A DNA stretch of 64,000 nucleotides. Origin: Fusarium oxysporum f. sp. lycopersici 4287. Its lineage: Eukaryota > Ascomycota > Sordariomycetes > Hypocreales > Nectriaceae. Location: contig NC_030989.1 of NCBI RefSeq assembly GCF_000149955.1, positions 761,079 to 825,078 on the forward strand, written 5' to 3'. The position numbers and the translations under genes are program-made. Shown piece by piece: positions 21,152 to 32,347 of this stretch (the first letter of the stretch is position 1; the number at the start of each line of letters is the position of its first letter). The notes under the pieces are model-generated. The model did no database searches, was not told the origin of the DNA, and saw only the letters and a program-made list of their open reading frames with translations.

Positions 21152-22378
21152 ATGCTTCCCGCTCGCCCTCTCATTCGATCAACTGTGCCTCGTGCCGCAC
21201 GTGCTTCTCGCGCTTCTCGCCAAGTTCGATTCCAATCTACAGCCTCGTCTTCATCGAGCAGCGCTCATCTCGCCTCCGGTATCGCTGGTGGTTTTGTCGG
21301 CTCAGCTATCTTCTATGGCATCTACTCTTACACACCCGCTGGCCGTGCTGCTTCAGGTATCAACAAGGCTGCCAAGGAGGCCCAGCAAAAATATGAGGCT
21401 GCCGCAAAGAAGCTCCAGAAGAACACTCCCGACGCCGACCAGGCTGTGAACTACATCAAGGAGTTTGCTTACTCCTACGTTGGGTGGATCCCCGGTGGTC
21501 GCGCCTACGTTGATGCTGCCTTCAAGGACTGGGAGAAGGTTCAAGAGAACAACAAGGATGAGGCCGACAAGCTCGTCAACGATGCTTACAAGCAGTTCCA
21601 AGATCTTTCCAAGTCTGGCCTGAGTCTCGAGACCGCTTCAAAGGCCTACGATGTCCTCGCCGATCTCGCTAAGAAGGTCGCCAACCTCGCTGGTGATGCA
21701 ATCAGCGACATCATCGACAACCATCCCCAAGTCAAGGAGAAGCTTGGCGGCAACGTCGATCAGCTCAAGGAGCTCGGTGACAAGTATGGCCCCGAGGCTA
21801 AGAAGCAGGTCGACGAGACTTGGAAGCAGGTCAAGGACATCTTTGCTGGAGGTTTCAGTGCCGCCAGCATAAGCAAGGCCCGCAAGCTCATCGAGGAGAA
21901 GGTGGAGCAGATCAAGAAGCTCGGCGACGAGGCCTGGAAGAAGGGTCTTGAGGAGGCTAAGCCCTACCTTGACAAGAACCCCAAGGTCAAGGAGCTTATC
22001 GAGAAGAACGCCGACGCTCTCAAGGAGGGTAACACCGCCGAGCTGTTCAAGCGCGCCAAGTCTGCTGTCGACTCTGGCGACCTAGGCGACCTAGAGAGGT
22101 ACGTCAAGGATGCGACTGAGAAGGTCAAGTCCAAGGGTAACGAGCTCACTGGTGGCTGGGTTGATATTGAGAAGTACATCAAGGAGATCCCCAACGGTGG
22201 CGAGGTCATGGAGAAGTTGCAGCAGTTGAGCGAGGTTGCGGACAAGCACAAGGAAGAGGGTGAGAAGCTGTTCAAAGAGACCGTCGAGGAGCTGCGACAG
22301 GTGCTGGAGAAGAAGTCTGAGAAGGCTCAAGAGATTGCTGGTGAGGCCAAGAAGGACGCTAAGAAGGAGACCAAGTAA
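21152..22378 (+). CDS. Mitochondrial amphipathic-helix repeat protein (LEA/apolipoprotein-like)
   Basis: An intronless gene for 408 residues. The N-terminus (MLPARPLIRSTVPRAARASR, then RQVRFQST) is rich in Arg and Ser with no acidic residues, a typical mitochondrial presequence. It is followed by one hydrophobic, glycine-rich segment (about 42-60) that could be an inner-membrane anchor. The remainder is Lys/Glu/Ala-rich amphipathic helix with degenerate 11-residue-like periodicity (AWKKGLEEAKPYL, ELFKRAKSAVDS, and similar), as in LEA proteins or apolipoproteins. No catalytic motif is present. I infer a structural or stress-related role in mitochondria but recognise no named family. The start is the only ATG before the presequence, preceded by a C/T-rich leader. 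Confidence 0.75.
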   Translation: MLPARPLIRSTVPRAARASRASRQVRFQSTASSSSSSAHLASGIAGGFVGSAIFYGIYSYTPAGRAASGINKAAKEAQQKYEAAAKKLQKNTPDADQAVNYIKEFAYSYVGWIPGGRAYVDAAFKDWEKVQENNKDEADKLVNDAYKQFQDLSKSGLSLETASKAYDVLADLAKKVANLAGDAISDIIDNHPQVKEKLGGNVDQLKELGDKYGPEAKKQVDETWKQVKDIFAGGFSAASISKARKLIEEKVEQIKKLGDEAWKKGLEEAKPYLDKNPKVKELIEKNADALKEGNTAELFKRAKSAVDSGDLGDLERYVKDATEKVKSKGNELTGGWVDIEKYIKEIPNGGEVMEKLQQLSEVADKHKEEGEKLFKETVEELRQVLEKKSEKAQEIAGEAKKDAKKETK

Positions 22379-22518
22379 ACACAGAATTGTTCTCTAGTCC
22401 ATGATTCCCTAATGATATTCTCTAATAATTGATCAAAAGTTCAGACAGTCAAGTTCCAATATTTCCACTACCAACCAACGCTGTGACCTGGCTAGCAAGT
22501 GAATATTCTTTCACCCAA

Positions 22519-24506
22519 TTAAGGACTATACTTCAATCCCTTGCGACCTATCCGTCGGCCGTTGAGGAAGAAGTACTGCAAGTTCGCAACGACAGCCATA
22601 ACAAGACCAACCGAAGCCAGAGCCATGATAGCGGTCCAGCCTGTCTTGTAAAGAGGAGCATCGCGCTCTTGGAAGAGTTGACTTCCAATAATGCCAGATG
22701 TGTTGGCTGACATGATGAGGATGGCCATGGTGATGGATCTCTCTCCAGCGGAACCAGCGTTGAGAGACATCCAAGAACCATTAAGGGGATCTATGAGAAT
22801 ATTAGTATAATGTGAATCTATCGACTATGTGGTTCAACTTACGCCATTGCCATCCGAAAGCATGTGTTAATGTCAACAGAGCGAATCGCGTATGTCCATC
22901 GGGTGAAAACACCATGACACGATCAGCGATCTGACGAGTCAGCAATGCATGAGTAAGTCTTGAAAAGAGTTGCTTACTGTAAATGCCCAGAACATGAAGA
23001 TTCCAAATGCAACCAGAGGGCCACGCATTTGAAGTTTGTCACTGGAAGGAGTTAGCACAAGGTCTCAAGTGATGAATTGGTGTTTCTTACCCCAGATAAC
23101 CCCATAGCAGGTTGGTCACAACGAGGGCCCAAGATCCAATTGACACAAGGGCATTAGACTTGAGTCTTTCATAACCAAATGACTTTACAAGGCTTGGCGA
23201 GTAGGAGCCCATAGTTGTAGCGGGTGCGAGAGCACTGATAGTAAGTAGAACATGAGGAATGAGTCTCCAGTTTGTCATCTGCAGCCGTCAGCACACTGCG
23301 ATATGATACACCGAATAAGATACATACCACATTGCGAAACTCTTCTTTAGTGACATTTGGCTTTGCGTGAATCTTGGAAGGATCATCCTTCAGAATTCTC
23401 TTCGTTAGGATCTCTCTCTCCCTCTCAGTGAAGACACCGAATTTGAAGAGTGAGACGGGGTTGAAGGGACTGTCGGGGAAGAACAGAATGAAGAGAATTC
23501 CAACGAGGATGGTGAAGATACCCTCAAGCTAGTATTGTTAGTTTAGATAGATAGGCTAAGGTTGTGTTGACTTACGATGAAAAGCCACTGCCAACCTCCG
23601 AGTCCACCAACACCTCGCATGTGAAGACTGCCACGATTAGCATGGGAATCAAGATTTAGATAGCTTAAGTCATGCTTACATCCCATATGCAATGAGACCT
23701 GATGCTCCAGAGGCAATCATGTTACCCAGGAAGTAAATGGAGAATCGCTTGCTGGTCTCATCACGTTTGTACCATCGAGTAATTGTATACAGTCCTGCAG
23801 GGATAAATCCAGCTTCACAAAGACTAATCAAGTATTAGAAAATATTTCGCAAAATATCGAGAGACAGACATACCCAAGAAGAAGTCGAGTGGAAAGAAAA
23901 GCGCCCAAACCTTTCTGGAAGGCTTGAAACGTGGCAACGAGGCCCCTGTAAGACGTTAGACAATATCAGAAAGGAGACATTGGGTCTACTTTACCATGCA
24001 ATGATCTGGGATCCAATCCACTTGGCGGGCCCAACACGGTAGAGGATGAAGTTGCTGGGAATCTATCATCATTAGCAACCCTTATCAACACACATACTCT
24101 GGAAGCATACCTCAAGCAGGACAATACCCGCAGACAAAAGCTGCTGTCCAACGTTGAATTGACTTTGAGTAATCCCAACATCAGCCATGAAAAAGTCTGT
24201 GAGAGCATTTCCACTAGAGTTGTGTCAGTCGAGTATATAGTCGAGTATCGGTATAATCGTACATGTTTCCTCGATCGAGTTGAAGGGCAAAAAAGCCAAG
24301 GACTAAGAGTGGCATAATAGTGAAATCGACCCTGAACGGAGATAAAAAGTTAGTGTTGGGGAAAAACTCATAGTTTCTGGATGGTTTACTTACTTGCGAA
24401 TGAGTTTCGCTTCCTCTTCTTCGGTCCAGTCAACTTCGATGTGCTCCAGATCACTGGAACTACCATCTTGGCTACCAATAACTGTCTCATCAAAGTTCTT
24501 CTCCAT
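22519..24506 (-). CDS. MFS permease of the allantoate (Dal5) anion:cation symporter family
   Basis: The gene is split into about twelve exons by short introns; exon 1 is 24394-24506 and the last exon ends at 22519. The start MEKNFDETVIG leads into an acidic, cytosolic N-terminus (IEVDWTEEEEAKLIRK). The spliced reading gives family landmarks: DFTIMPLLVLGFFALQLDRGN in helix 1, IGNALTDFFMADVGITQ, FNVGQQLLSAGIVLLEIPSN, and a helix-4/5 region with LCEAGFIPAGLYT and RWYKRDE. The C-terminal exon carries NAGSAGERSITMA and the NTSGIIGSQLF helix. These mark the Dal5/Tna1-like group, which takes up allantoate, nicotinate, vitamins or other carboxylates with protons at the plasma membrane. The substrate cannot be told from sequence. 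The junctions checked keep the frame. Confidence 0.87.
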
Positions 24507-25322
24507 TTTGAAGACTAAGGATAAGATAAAACTTAGACTTAGATTGTCAGTTAAAGGGTAATTGCTAGAGAAGTTGAGCCAAGTTCCGCGGGCGATCGCC
24601 CTCTTTATTTCTGCGACATCCCACGCGATAACCCGATCTTTCTCATCGCCATTGAACTCCACTGTTGCCTCTTTACCAGTAAAAGACAACAATTGCCAAT
24701 TCCTAACAAGTAAAGATGTCTTGAGTTCGCCGAACCTTGGAGTGTGATGTGGGATAGTGGAGTTTTATGCCATCTATAGTGCCCATCACGCAATTGACCA
24801 ACGAGCTCATCCTTGCAACCTATATTTCCGAAAGGCAATTTATTGATCGATATGCATAAAATGCTACAGTTTGCAAGATTCTGTCATATTAGAGTGCATC
24901 TCTTCATCCTGTGCAATAGTCTAGATGCCCATGGACTCAGCTGTCAATATGCTGTTGCAGAAATGGCTTACAACTAGTCCAAATACACGCAAAAGACACA
25001 AATATCCTGCTCCCCTACCATCATATGAAGTCCGCCTAACGAGATTCTGACATTAATATTCCGCTGCCAAGTATCCCGGGTATAAGTGCCGGATCTGTTT
25101 GCTCAATGCCACCATGCTATCACGACATTTAACCCCCATCTCAAGTCAATTTGTGTTGTATTCCTATCACAGTAGCGTGCGACGACATGCAGCCAGGCAT
25201 GGCCATTCATGTGAGAAATGTCAATGTGCAATAATCAAGTCTTGAAACGCTTTTGTTTTCGCCCCCGAACTCCTCCTTCTAGATACTAGATAGGTTACCC
25301 ACTTCAACACCACTTCCCATTT
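24507..25322. other. Intergenic interval upstream of the MFS permease
   Basis: About 800 bases between the MFS start and the cysteinyl-tRNA synthetase stop, both on the minus strand. It should contain the permease promoter. Small open frames at 24562-24838 show no features. Confidence 0.5.
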
Positions 25323-27993
25323 CTACAACAATCCTTTAGCCTTGAGATCATCGTGCGCCTTCTTCTGTCGGTCCCATTGCTTCTTCAAACCCTTCAATTG
25401 ACTCTTGGGCACATCACTGCCATCTTTCATTTTAGTAGGCAGTCCTTGCTCATCCCAGGCACTGTATCTCTCATCACCCTTGAAGAGATCCTCGGGTCTG
25501 ACCTTGGCCTTCTCACGAGCTTCTTGATCGGCCTTCTCACGTGCAAGACGAGCCTCCTCCTTCTTTCGCGCCTTTTCAGCAGCTTGGGCGGCCTTCTCTT
25601 CACGCGCAGCAATCAGTTCAGCAGCGGGGATGAACTTGATCAGGGAGGCTTGGCCGTCAGGTCTGTCGTCCAAGTAAACGCCTAGGTTTGTGAGATCCTC
25701 GTCGCGAATACGATCTGTCAAGGAAAGAATAGCCTTCTTCGTTTCGGGCGCTTGGTTAGAAACAATGCGACGCAGCTCATCTCGAAGCTTAGAGACGGCA
25801 CGAAGATAAGGCAAAGTCAATTGCTCAGGGTCGCGAGAGCCACCAGAAGCGATCGACTCGAACTCAGCAGTAGGGTCTTGCTCAAGCAATGCAGAAATCT
25901 CGGCGCTCTCTAGAGACAAGCCAGAAACATCTGACTTGACCTTGGTGAAGACCTCGGCGTAGGGCTGAACGGCTGTCTTTGGCTCAACGTCTGAGGCGAT
26001 GACTGTGGCCCAGCCAAGGCCTTCATATGGCGGCGAAGCATTCGAATCGAGACCAAAGATGCCCACAATCTTGGTGATCCAGCGTGCAATAGACTCAAGA
26101 GCCACAAGATCAGCGTCCTTGTTGTCTCTCAAGTGCACGTTGGCAGTGTTGACCAACTTGAGGATGACAGACATAGCCTTTGGTGTGTCGATTGAGTTGA
26201 CCAAAGCAGCCTCAAAGTCCTTCTTGGCTTGCTCGAGCTCAGCCAAGAGACCCTCACTGGCCTTGCCATCTGCGCTGAGAGACAGAGACTTGACATCATG
26301 TGAAATACCAGCCTCCGCCAGCAATGCCTTGACGTTGATGAAGAAGTTCTGCCATATGTCAGTCATGTTAGATCAAGGTCTGAGTCATACTCACGCTGAT
26401 GGTTGACTCCCAGTTGTCAGCTTGCAATCGCATATCCGGTGAAATTTCAACACCATCGTTCCATCGACCCATCAAAAACACAATTCGCATTCCTCTTGAA
26501 GAGTAGTTCGTAGCCAATGCATCCTGAATAGTTTGGAAGTTCTTGAGAGACTTGGACATCTTGGATCCAGAAATCGACAAGTGACCCATGTGGATAAAGT
26601 AGTTGACCCATGTGTGTTCGCCCTTACCATGCTCGCAGAAGTAAGCCTCGCTCTGTGCCAACTCATTGTCATGATGAGGGAATGCCAGGTCGATACCTCC
26701 AGAGTGGATGTCAATTGTTGCCCCTAGAACATCACTGCACATAACCGAGCACCTTGAATTCACTTGTTAACTCATTACTCAGTTGCCTTGGTTCATTTGA
26801 ACTTACTCAATATGCCATCCAGGACGTCCATCTCCCCAAGGGCTAGGCCAGAAGGGCTCGCCAGCCTTGGACTTCTTCCACAGAGCAAAGTCGCCGGGAT
26901 TCTTCTTTCCACCAAGGTTTTTTGAGAGGGAACCCTCGCCTTCCTCCTGGAGAGACTTGTCATTTCGGTTGTCAGGACGCAGTCGCGCATAAGTATTTCC
27001 GGCCTGCTCAAACGCAGAGATATCAAAGTAGACAGATCCCTCAGATTCGTATGCGAATCCCTTATCAACAATTCTTTTGACGAAATCGGCAATTTGGGGA
27101 ACGTACTCGGTAACTCGAGTGATAACGTCAGGTCGCAGTACGTTGAGCGCATCCATGTCGTCCATAAATAGCTTCTCCATGCTCTGAGTCAGATCTGTGA
27201 ACATTGTCTGATCCCTCGTGTCAATGGTTTCCTTGTAAAGCGAATCGAGGAAGGGCAATAGAATCTCGTCGGTGCCGGGGAAGATCTCGCCAGAAGCGAT
27301 AGCTTCAGCAGCAGCAGTCATATTGCTGAGGTGCATTTTGACCTTGGCCTCATCGTCGCCAGGCTTTCCCTCACCAGAAATGGTGCCGCCCGCAAGCACG
27401 TGTCCATATCCTGCCTCTCTGCGCTGAGCATAGTTGGTCGCATCGATGTCCTCTCCGTCCTTTAGCAGCAAAGGCAGGCTGCTCTTGGCGTATGCCCGGA
27501 AAGCGGCCAGGGCCAGATCTCGAAGTTCGTCCTTTGTGTAGTTCTTGTTCTTCTCGAGCTCGAGCAATCGTTGTCGTCGTGCCTTGATGATGATCTGTAG
27601 AGGTTTAGGCAAGTCGCATAGTGTCTAGCGAGCACTTCTTCATACCTTGTCGTCGATGTCGGTAATATTCATGACAAACTTGACATCAAAGCCAAAGTAA
27701 TGCATCAGAATGCGACGAATAATGTCTGTAGAGACATAGTTGCGAGCATGGCCCAAGTGACTCTTGTCGTACACAGTAGGACCGCAAGCATACCAGGTAA
27801 CTTTGCCCTTCTCAATAGGAACAAACGGCACTGGAGCGCCAGGCTTGAGCGAGTTATAGAGCTTTAGCGACTCCATTGTGCTCGTGTTGGAGCTGGATAG
27901 AGACGAATATAATCGATGGAGGGGTCGCAGTTGGGGCGTTGAGAACGGAGTGGGGATTTTGGATCGAATAAGACGTTGTCGAAAGAGATTCAT
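25323..27993 (-). CDS. Cysteinyl-tRNA synthetase, probable dual cytosolic/mitochondrial forms
   Basis: Four exons (27646-27993, 26807-27594, 26395-26752 and 25323-26348) with introns of 46-54 bases give 839 residues from the first ATG. The class I signatures are HLGH (79-82, in [17 protein letters not shown]) and KMSKS (443-447). The zinc ligands expected from the bacterial enzyme are all present at Cys70, Cys380, His405 and Glu409. A large insertion in the catalytic domain (about 130-290) is typical of eukaryotic enzymes. The C-terminal part has a Lys/Glu/Ala-rich helix and ends [13 protein letters not shown]. The first ATG precedes an Arg/Ser-rich presequence ([12 protein letters not shown]). 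A second in-frame ATG at 27876 starts MESLKLYN and has a better context (A at -3, G at +4). This fits one gene making mitochondrial and cytosolic enzyme by leaky scanning or alternative transcript starts. Confidence 0.93.
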
Positions 27994-28454
27994 ACAGACG
28001 CCAAAAGGGAAGACGAAGGGGAGAGAAAAGGAGACGAGAGGGAGGGTATCGTAGGAGGAGAAAAGGAGGTGTATATGCAAGGCAAGGTAATGTACCTTAG
28101 AACAAGACAAATGTCAACAACGAGAGGCCTGAGTCACAGACGAGTCAAAGGGAGAGAAAGACGCCATAGATCACTTTTCGAGTCACCCGAGACCTGCCCT
28201 GAGCTACAGGGGAGCTACAGGGGACCAGCACCTGAGGTCCCCGCGAGGTCTGTCCAATAGCCTGGTCCATGATCATTTTTAGTGTCACATTGAGTGCCCC
28301 TCACTAAGGCTTTCAGTGGGGACAACGCTAATTGTTCAGCCTCGTGCGTATCCTGGAAATATTTTTCTGCCTCGTCTTTGCAAATCTAGTCTAATCTTTA
28401 CCTACCTTATACCAACTCGATTCTTAAGACACGCCTGTTCTTGCAGTCGCATCA
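27994..28454. promoter_or_regulatory. Divergent promoter region, CysRS and TRM61
   Basis: About 460 bases separate two divergent translation-related genes. The side near CysRS is purine-rich on the plus strand (GAGAAAAGGAG-type runs), meaning a C/T-rich leader on the transcribed strand. A GAGCTACAGGG unit is directly repeated near 28200-28224. No specific factor site was identified. Confidence 0.5.
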
Positions 28455-29954
28455 ATGGTTCAACCATCTCCTTTCCTGGAGCCAGGAACTATAACTTCCA
28501 CTGGCGACTTGGCAATTGTTCTTCTTTCCAGAGATAACCTTCAGCCCATTACACTGGAACAGTCGACTGGCGCAGTCGATGGATACCTCGAAGGTGCAAC
28601 TTTAAACACGCGATTCGGATCTTTTCCTCACTCGACACTTCTTGGTATTCCTTGGGGATCCCAAGTTCGTGCATCAAATGTCGACACTGGCTCAAGAGGG
28701 CGAAAGCGCCGCCGCGAAGCGACAGATGATGACACACCGACAACGACTGGCCCAGACGATGATGTAGCAGATGTGACGTCTAAGCCTGCCAAAAAGGCTG
28801 TCGCAGCTGCAAGTGGTTTTATCCATATCCTTCGACCGACTCCCGAGCTCTGGACAAGCAGCCTGCCTCATCGAACTCAAGTCGTGTATACTCCCGATTA
28901 TAGCTACATCCTTCAAAGAATACGAGCAGTTCCCGGTACTCGAATCATTGAAGCTGGAGCCGGCAGTGGAAGCTTTACACATGCCTCTGCGCGTGCTGTG
29001 TACAATGGCTACCCCAAGGACGAGAACGATAGGAAGGGAAAGGTTTTCAGTTTTGAATACCACGAGCCTCGATATATTAAGATGCAAGAAGAAATTCACG
29101 AGCATAAGCTAGATGGTGTCGTGCAATTGACACATCGCGATGTGTATGGAGAAGGATTCAATGTGGACGGAAAGTCTCCCCAAGCAACATCAGTCTTTCT
29201 TGATCTCCCTGCGCCTTGGGAAGCGCTTCATCACCTTTCAAGACAGAAGCCCGATAAGCTAGAGAAGGAAAGCGAGAATGCCGACACCCCTGAATGGGTC
29301 TCACCTCTGGACCCCAAAAGAAGTGTCCATATTTGTACCTTCTCTCCTTGTATTGAGCAAGTTACAAGAACAATTGAGGAGCTTCGGCTTCTTGGCTGGA
29401 AGGACATTGACATGGTGGAAATCTCAGCTCGACGGATCAACACTATTCGTGAGCGAGTCGGAGCAAATCTTCCTGCGGAAAGGGGCAATGTCCAAACACC
29501 AGCCAATGTGAAGGAGGCCATGCAAAGGCTCAAGGAGATCAATCGAAAGACGAAAGAATTCCATAAGGTGCATTTCAAGTCAACGAACGGTGACGACGAC
29601 TCATCAGCAATGGATGTAGATACCCCTGCCTCAAATTCACCCAAGACCGACGCCAATGGAAAGGCTGCTGAAGATAGCAAACCATGGATGCATGGCAATC
29701 TCTACCATAGACCTGAGAACGATCTCAAGACTCACACGTCATATCTCACCTTCGCTGTTCTGCCTCGAGAGTGGACCGAGGAAGACGAAGCAGCAGCTGA
29801 GGCGAAGTGGCCATGCGGAAAAGAGGGTGGAGTGATTGGGAGCCTCAACAGGCAGGCTCGCAAGCAACAAACAAGGGAGAAGCTGGCAGCAAAGAAGAAA
29901 CAGAAGCAGGAGAACGATACCCAGAAACAGGGAGTGGTCGAGGAGACTGCATAG
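28455..29954 (+). CDS. TRM61: tRNA (adenine58-N1)-methyltransferase catalytic subunit
   Basis: An intronless gene for 499 residues. The Trm61/Gcd14 fold is clear: an N-terminal beta domain (MVQPSPFLEPG..., LGIPWGSQV), then FIHILRPTPELWTSSLPHRTQ and YTPDYSYILQRI. The SAM-binding motif I (EAGAGSGSFT) starts at residue 166, and FSFEYHEPRYIKMQEE and VFLDLPAPWEALHHL follow, the latter being the catalytic-site region. With Trm6 the enzyme makes m1A58 in tRNAs in the nucleus, including initiator tRNA. Compared with animal enzymes there is a charged insert at about residues 75-115 with the basic run GRKRRRE and an acidic DDD stretch. There is also a linker rich in Asp/Ser/Lys (about 375-420) and a basic C-terminal tail. 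The start is the first ATG of the frame, and the gene is divergent from cysteinyl-tRNA synthetase. Confidence 0.93.
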   Translation: MVQPSPFLEPGTITSTGDLAIVLLSRDNLQPITLEQSTGAVDGYLEGATLNTRFGSFPHSTLLGIPWGSQVRASNVDTGSRGRKRRREATDDDTPTTTGPDDDVADVTSKPAKKAVAAASGFIHILRPTPELWTSSLPHRTQVVYTPDYSYILQRIRAVPGTRIIEAGAGSGSFTHASARAVYNGYPKDENDRKGKVFSFEYHEPRYIKMQEEIHEHKLDGVVQLTHRDVYGEGFNVDGKSPQATSVFLDLPAPWEALHHLSRQKPDKLEKESENADTPEWVSPLDPKRSVHICTFSPCIEQVTRTIEELRLLGWKDIDMVEISARRINTIRERVGANLPAERGNVQTPANVKEAMQRLKEINRKTKEFHKVHFKSTNGDDDSSAMDVDTPASNSPKTDANGKAAEDSKPWMHGNLYHRPENDLKTHTSYLTFAVLPREWTEEDEAAAEAKWPCGKEGGVIGSLNRQARKQQTREKLAAKKKQKQENDTQKQGVVEETA

Positions 29955-30654
29955 AAGCAATAATAAGAGAATCGCCGATAAGCGGTTGTGAGTTCAACGT
30001 ATCAATTTCTCCAAACCAGTCTGCTGCAGTCCAATCGATGGCTGTGCCTTCAGTCAGCATTGTGATTGTTATCATTGTGATGTCCGTTACCTCAATTACA
30101 AAACTCCTATTCGCAAGGACGATATTCTTACTTCATGCGTCCATTCTGGTTCGAAATCCCGCCGCACGCGACAGGCAGCTGACAAGGCGGACTTGACTGA
30201 GGCCATCCATGCTCGACTTGCCAGATCAGGTACCTCGCAGGATTAGTCAAAGCGCAGCTGTTCAATTAGGAGATGCAGTGACACCTGTTCAACGCTCATA
30301 GCTTTCACAAAACACGCCTTTACGATTCTCAGCCAACTATATGAATAATCTGCTCATCTCTTACCCAATCAGGGACTCATTCACCATACCTCGACGACCC
30401 ACGGGTTCCTGGAAACACGAGAGGTCGCTTTTTGTGTGTCTCCTGCATGCAGGCTTCCTTTCGGCACCCAGCGAGAAGAGTGAGGCTGTCGGGTGAGGAA
30501 ATGCGTTAGGATTATCTGCGAACCTCGAGTTTGCGACCCGACGCAGCTGTCCTTTGCTTGGAGGGATATCCCTGGATTATATCTCTTTAACGTACCCGTG
30601 TTCTCGTGCACTTATTTCCGTTCTGGAGTGCTAAGCGACCGCCGCATCACGAAT
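29955..30654. other. Intergenic interval
   Basis: This is the 3' flank of TRM61 and the upstream region of the next plus-strand ORF. Open frames here continue from shadows of TRM61 or lack an ATG. A GGTTCGAAATCC box near 30150 resembles a tRNA B box, but no matching cloverleaf was found. Confidence 0.5.
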
Positions 30655-31257
30655 ATGGTGAACAAAAGACACACTGCGCATGAGTCCCAACCTTCAACTC
30701 CTGCATCGAAAGCCATTGAGCCATTGCCCGGGCGATCTCGGTGGTCGGAATGGGCTCTCCACAACTCGGGACTGTACTACTATCGAGCTCGATATATCTC
30801 ATTCGAGGACATCTCATCAATACCGCCAACTGGGAGAAATTCGATTGTGCCGAATGTTCAAGGCGGATACATTCATTACCAATCCATGAGTGTCAATGAG
30901 GCGACCAGTCAAGGGTCCAGTCAAGCTCCAGAGCTATCAACTTGCTCTACCGTGACAACACCAACAACCAGTGATCCTCCAGTCTCTACACAAGAAGTGT
31001 ACGGTCAGCAGAATGATCAACTTGTCGTTTCAACAAAGACGACCGAGGATAGCATGTTGATGAGCGGAGCGCTGCAAGCAGAAGCAGACGCTACAGAAAC
31101 TGTCGTAGTGATATCGAACTCCAATGCACCAAAGCGGAAATCAACTACATCAAAGAAACAGAAGGAGAAGAAGAAGCATGGAAAGAAGTTGGATGTGGAT
31201 AAGAGGAAGCAAGTCAGCAATAAGGCGAAAGTGAACAAGTGGTTAGACACTCTATAA
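30655..31257 (+). CDS. Small hypothetical protein with a very basic C-terminus
   Basis: An intronless frame of 200 residues starting MVNKRHTAHES. The frame is open further upstream, but this is its first ATG. A short aromatic patch (RWSEWALHNSGLYYYRARY, about 31-49) precedes a Ser/Thr/Pro-rich, probably disordered middle. The C-terminal 45 residues are strongly basic (KRKSTTSKKQKEKKKHGKK and on), consistent with nuclear or nucleolar targeting. I recognise no family. It lies just upstream of SMD3 on the same strand. Confidence 0.5.
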   Translation: MVNKRHTAHESQPSTPASKAIEPLPGRSRWSEWALHNSGLYYYRARYISFEDISSIPPTGRNSIVPNVQGGYIHYQSMSVNEATSQGSSQAPELSTCSTVTTPTTSDPPVSTQEVYGQQNDQLVVSTKTTEDSMLMSGALQAEADATETVVVISNSNAPKRKSTTSKKQKEKKKHGKKLDVDKRKQVSNKAKVNKWLDTL

Positions 31258-31598
31258 TCCCATGTGGCATTCTTATGTTATCTGGACGGCATTTCAAGTT
31301 TATGGCGTTAATTAGGGAAATAGTAGTATGTTTCAGCGATCATGTCGAATCTCATTTGCATGGGAAAAGCATATAATACTCTCAGAAACTGTGAAACACA
31401 GGCACTGTGCTTTTCCTGCCCAGATCACGTACTTTACACAGTGTCAAACCAAACTCTTGCGGGCTCGGATCAACTCTTCTCCACTTCTCCAACATCCCTC
31501 ACCACCAAGCCTCGCCAATTTTCACGATATACCAAGCTCCAGCTCAGCCTCGGCCTTGTGTACACGCGACAACACGAAAATCACACCCAACCACAAAC
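31258..31598. other. SMD3 upstream region
   Basis: About 340 bases between the preceding ORF and the SMD3 start, with a CA-rich, C/T-rich leader in the last 150 bases. Short open frames here are in leader sequence and were not called. Confidence 0.45.
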
Positions 31599-32077
31599 AT
31601 GACTTCCACAATCGGTATTCCTATTAAGCTCCTGAATGAGGCGCAGGTCCGTACTCCTTTAGATGGCACTCCTGATTGAGCTATCAAGCTAACTTTGCCT
31701 TATAGGGCCATATTGTGACGCTCGAAATCACTTCCGGTCAGACTTACCGTGGCAAGCTTCTTGACGGTACGCCCCCTCTCTTGCTATCCTTTCTTTTCAA
31801 TTGTCTTGAAAGCTTGAATTTTTGCTGACACATCGCAGCTGAGGACAACATGAACGTTCAACTGAAGGACATCACCGTCACCGCTCGCGACGGCCGCGTT
31901 TCCCATCTCGACCAAGTTTACATCCGTGGCTCACACGTACGCTTCTTCATCGTTCCCGACATGCTTCGCAATGCCCCTATGTTCCGCAGCCGTAACGTAC
32001 GTGGTCGTGGTGTCGGTCTTGCCAGAGGTCGCGCGACGGTCAGCCGAGCGCGCGCAGGCGGACGAGGAGGACGATAA
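31599..32077 (+). CDS. SMD3: Small nuclear ribonucleoprotein SmD3
   Basis: Three exons (31599-31646, 31706-31766 and 31839-32077) are joined in frame across introns of 59 and 72 bases, giving 115 residues. The Sm1 motif is rebuilt by splicing ([20 protein letters not shown], then AEDNMNVQL). The Sm2 region reads [23 protein letters not shown], which is diagnostic for SmD3. The C-terminal tail is RG-rich ([20 protein letters not shown]), a typical arginine-methylation target. SmD3 is part of the heptameric Sm ring on spliceosomal snRNAs. The first donor (GTCCGT) is a weaker variant, but the junction residues are conserved. The first exon is only 48 bases. The assignment is secure. Confidence 0.95.
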
Positions 32078-32347
32078 ACAAGACATAATAGAAATATGCG
32101 AGTTTTTGGCGTTCGGGCTTGGAATTTTACAATGGGCATGCCTCGATTTTGGGAAAATGAGTGGAACAGGCTTAGGTTGATACCAGTCTAGAAGGGGGAT
32201 ATGCCTTGTGAGGCTTGCAAGACCTCACAGTAGAGGGTGGTATTTTGAGATTGACTAGATTACAAAAATAAAGGCGTGTCTTACGCCTGGTATCTCGTCA
32301 CCTTCTAAGTCCAATGCTTTTCAGTCCATACTGTACAGGTTCCCCTT

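Noticed and set aside
28549..29105. Antisense open frames within TRM61, up to 137 codons
   Set aside because: They mirror a strongly supported coding region and contain no domain; they are shadows of codon usage.
30120..30200. Possible tRNA gene, from a GGTTCGAAATCC box
   Set aside because: The B-box-like match has no A box or acceptor-stem pairing at the right distance.
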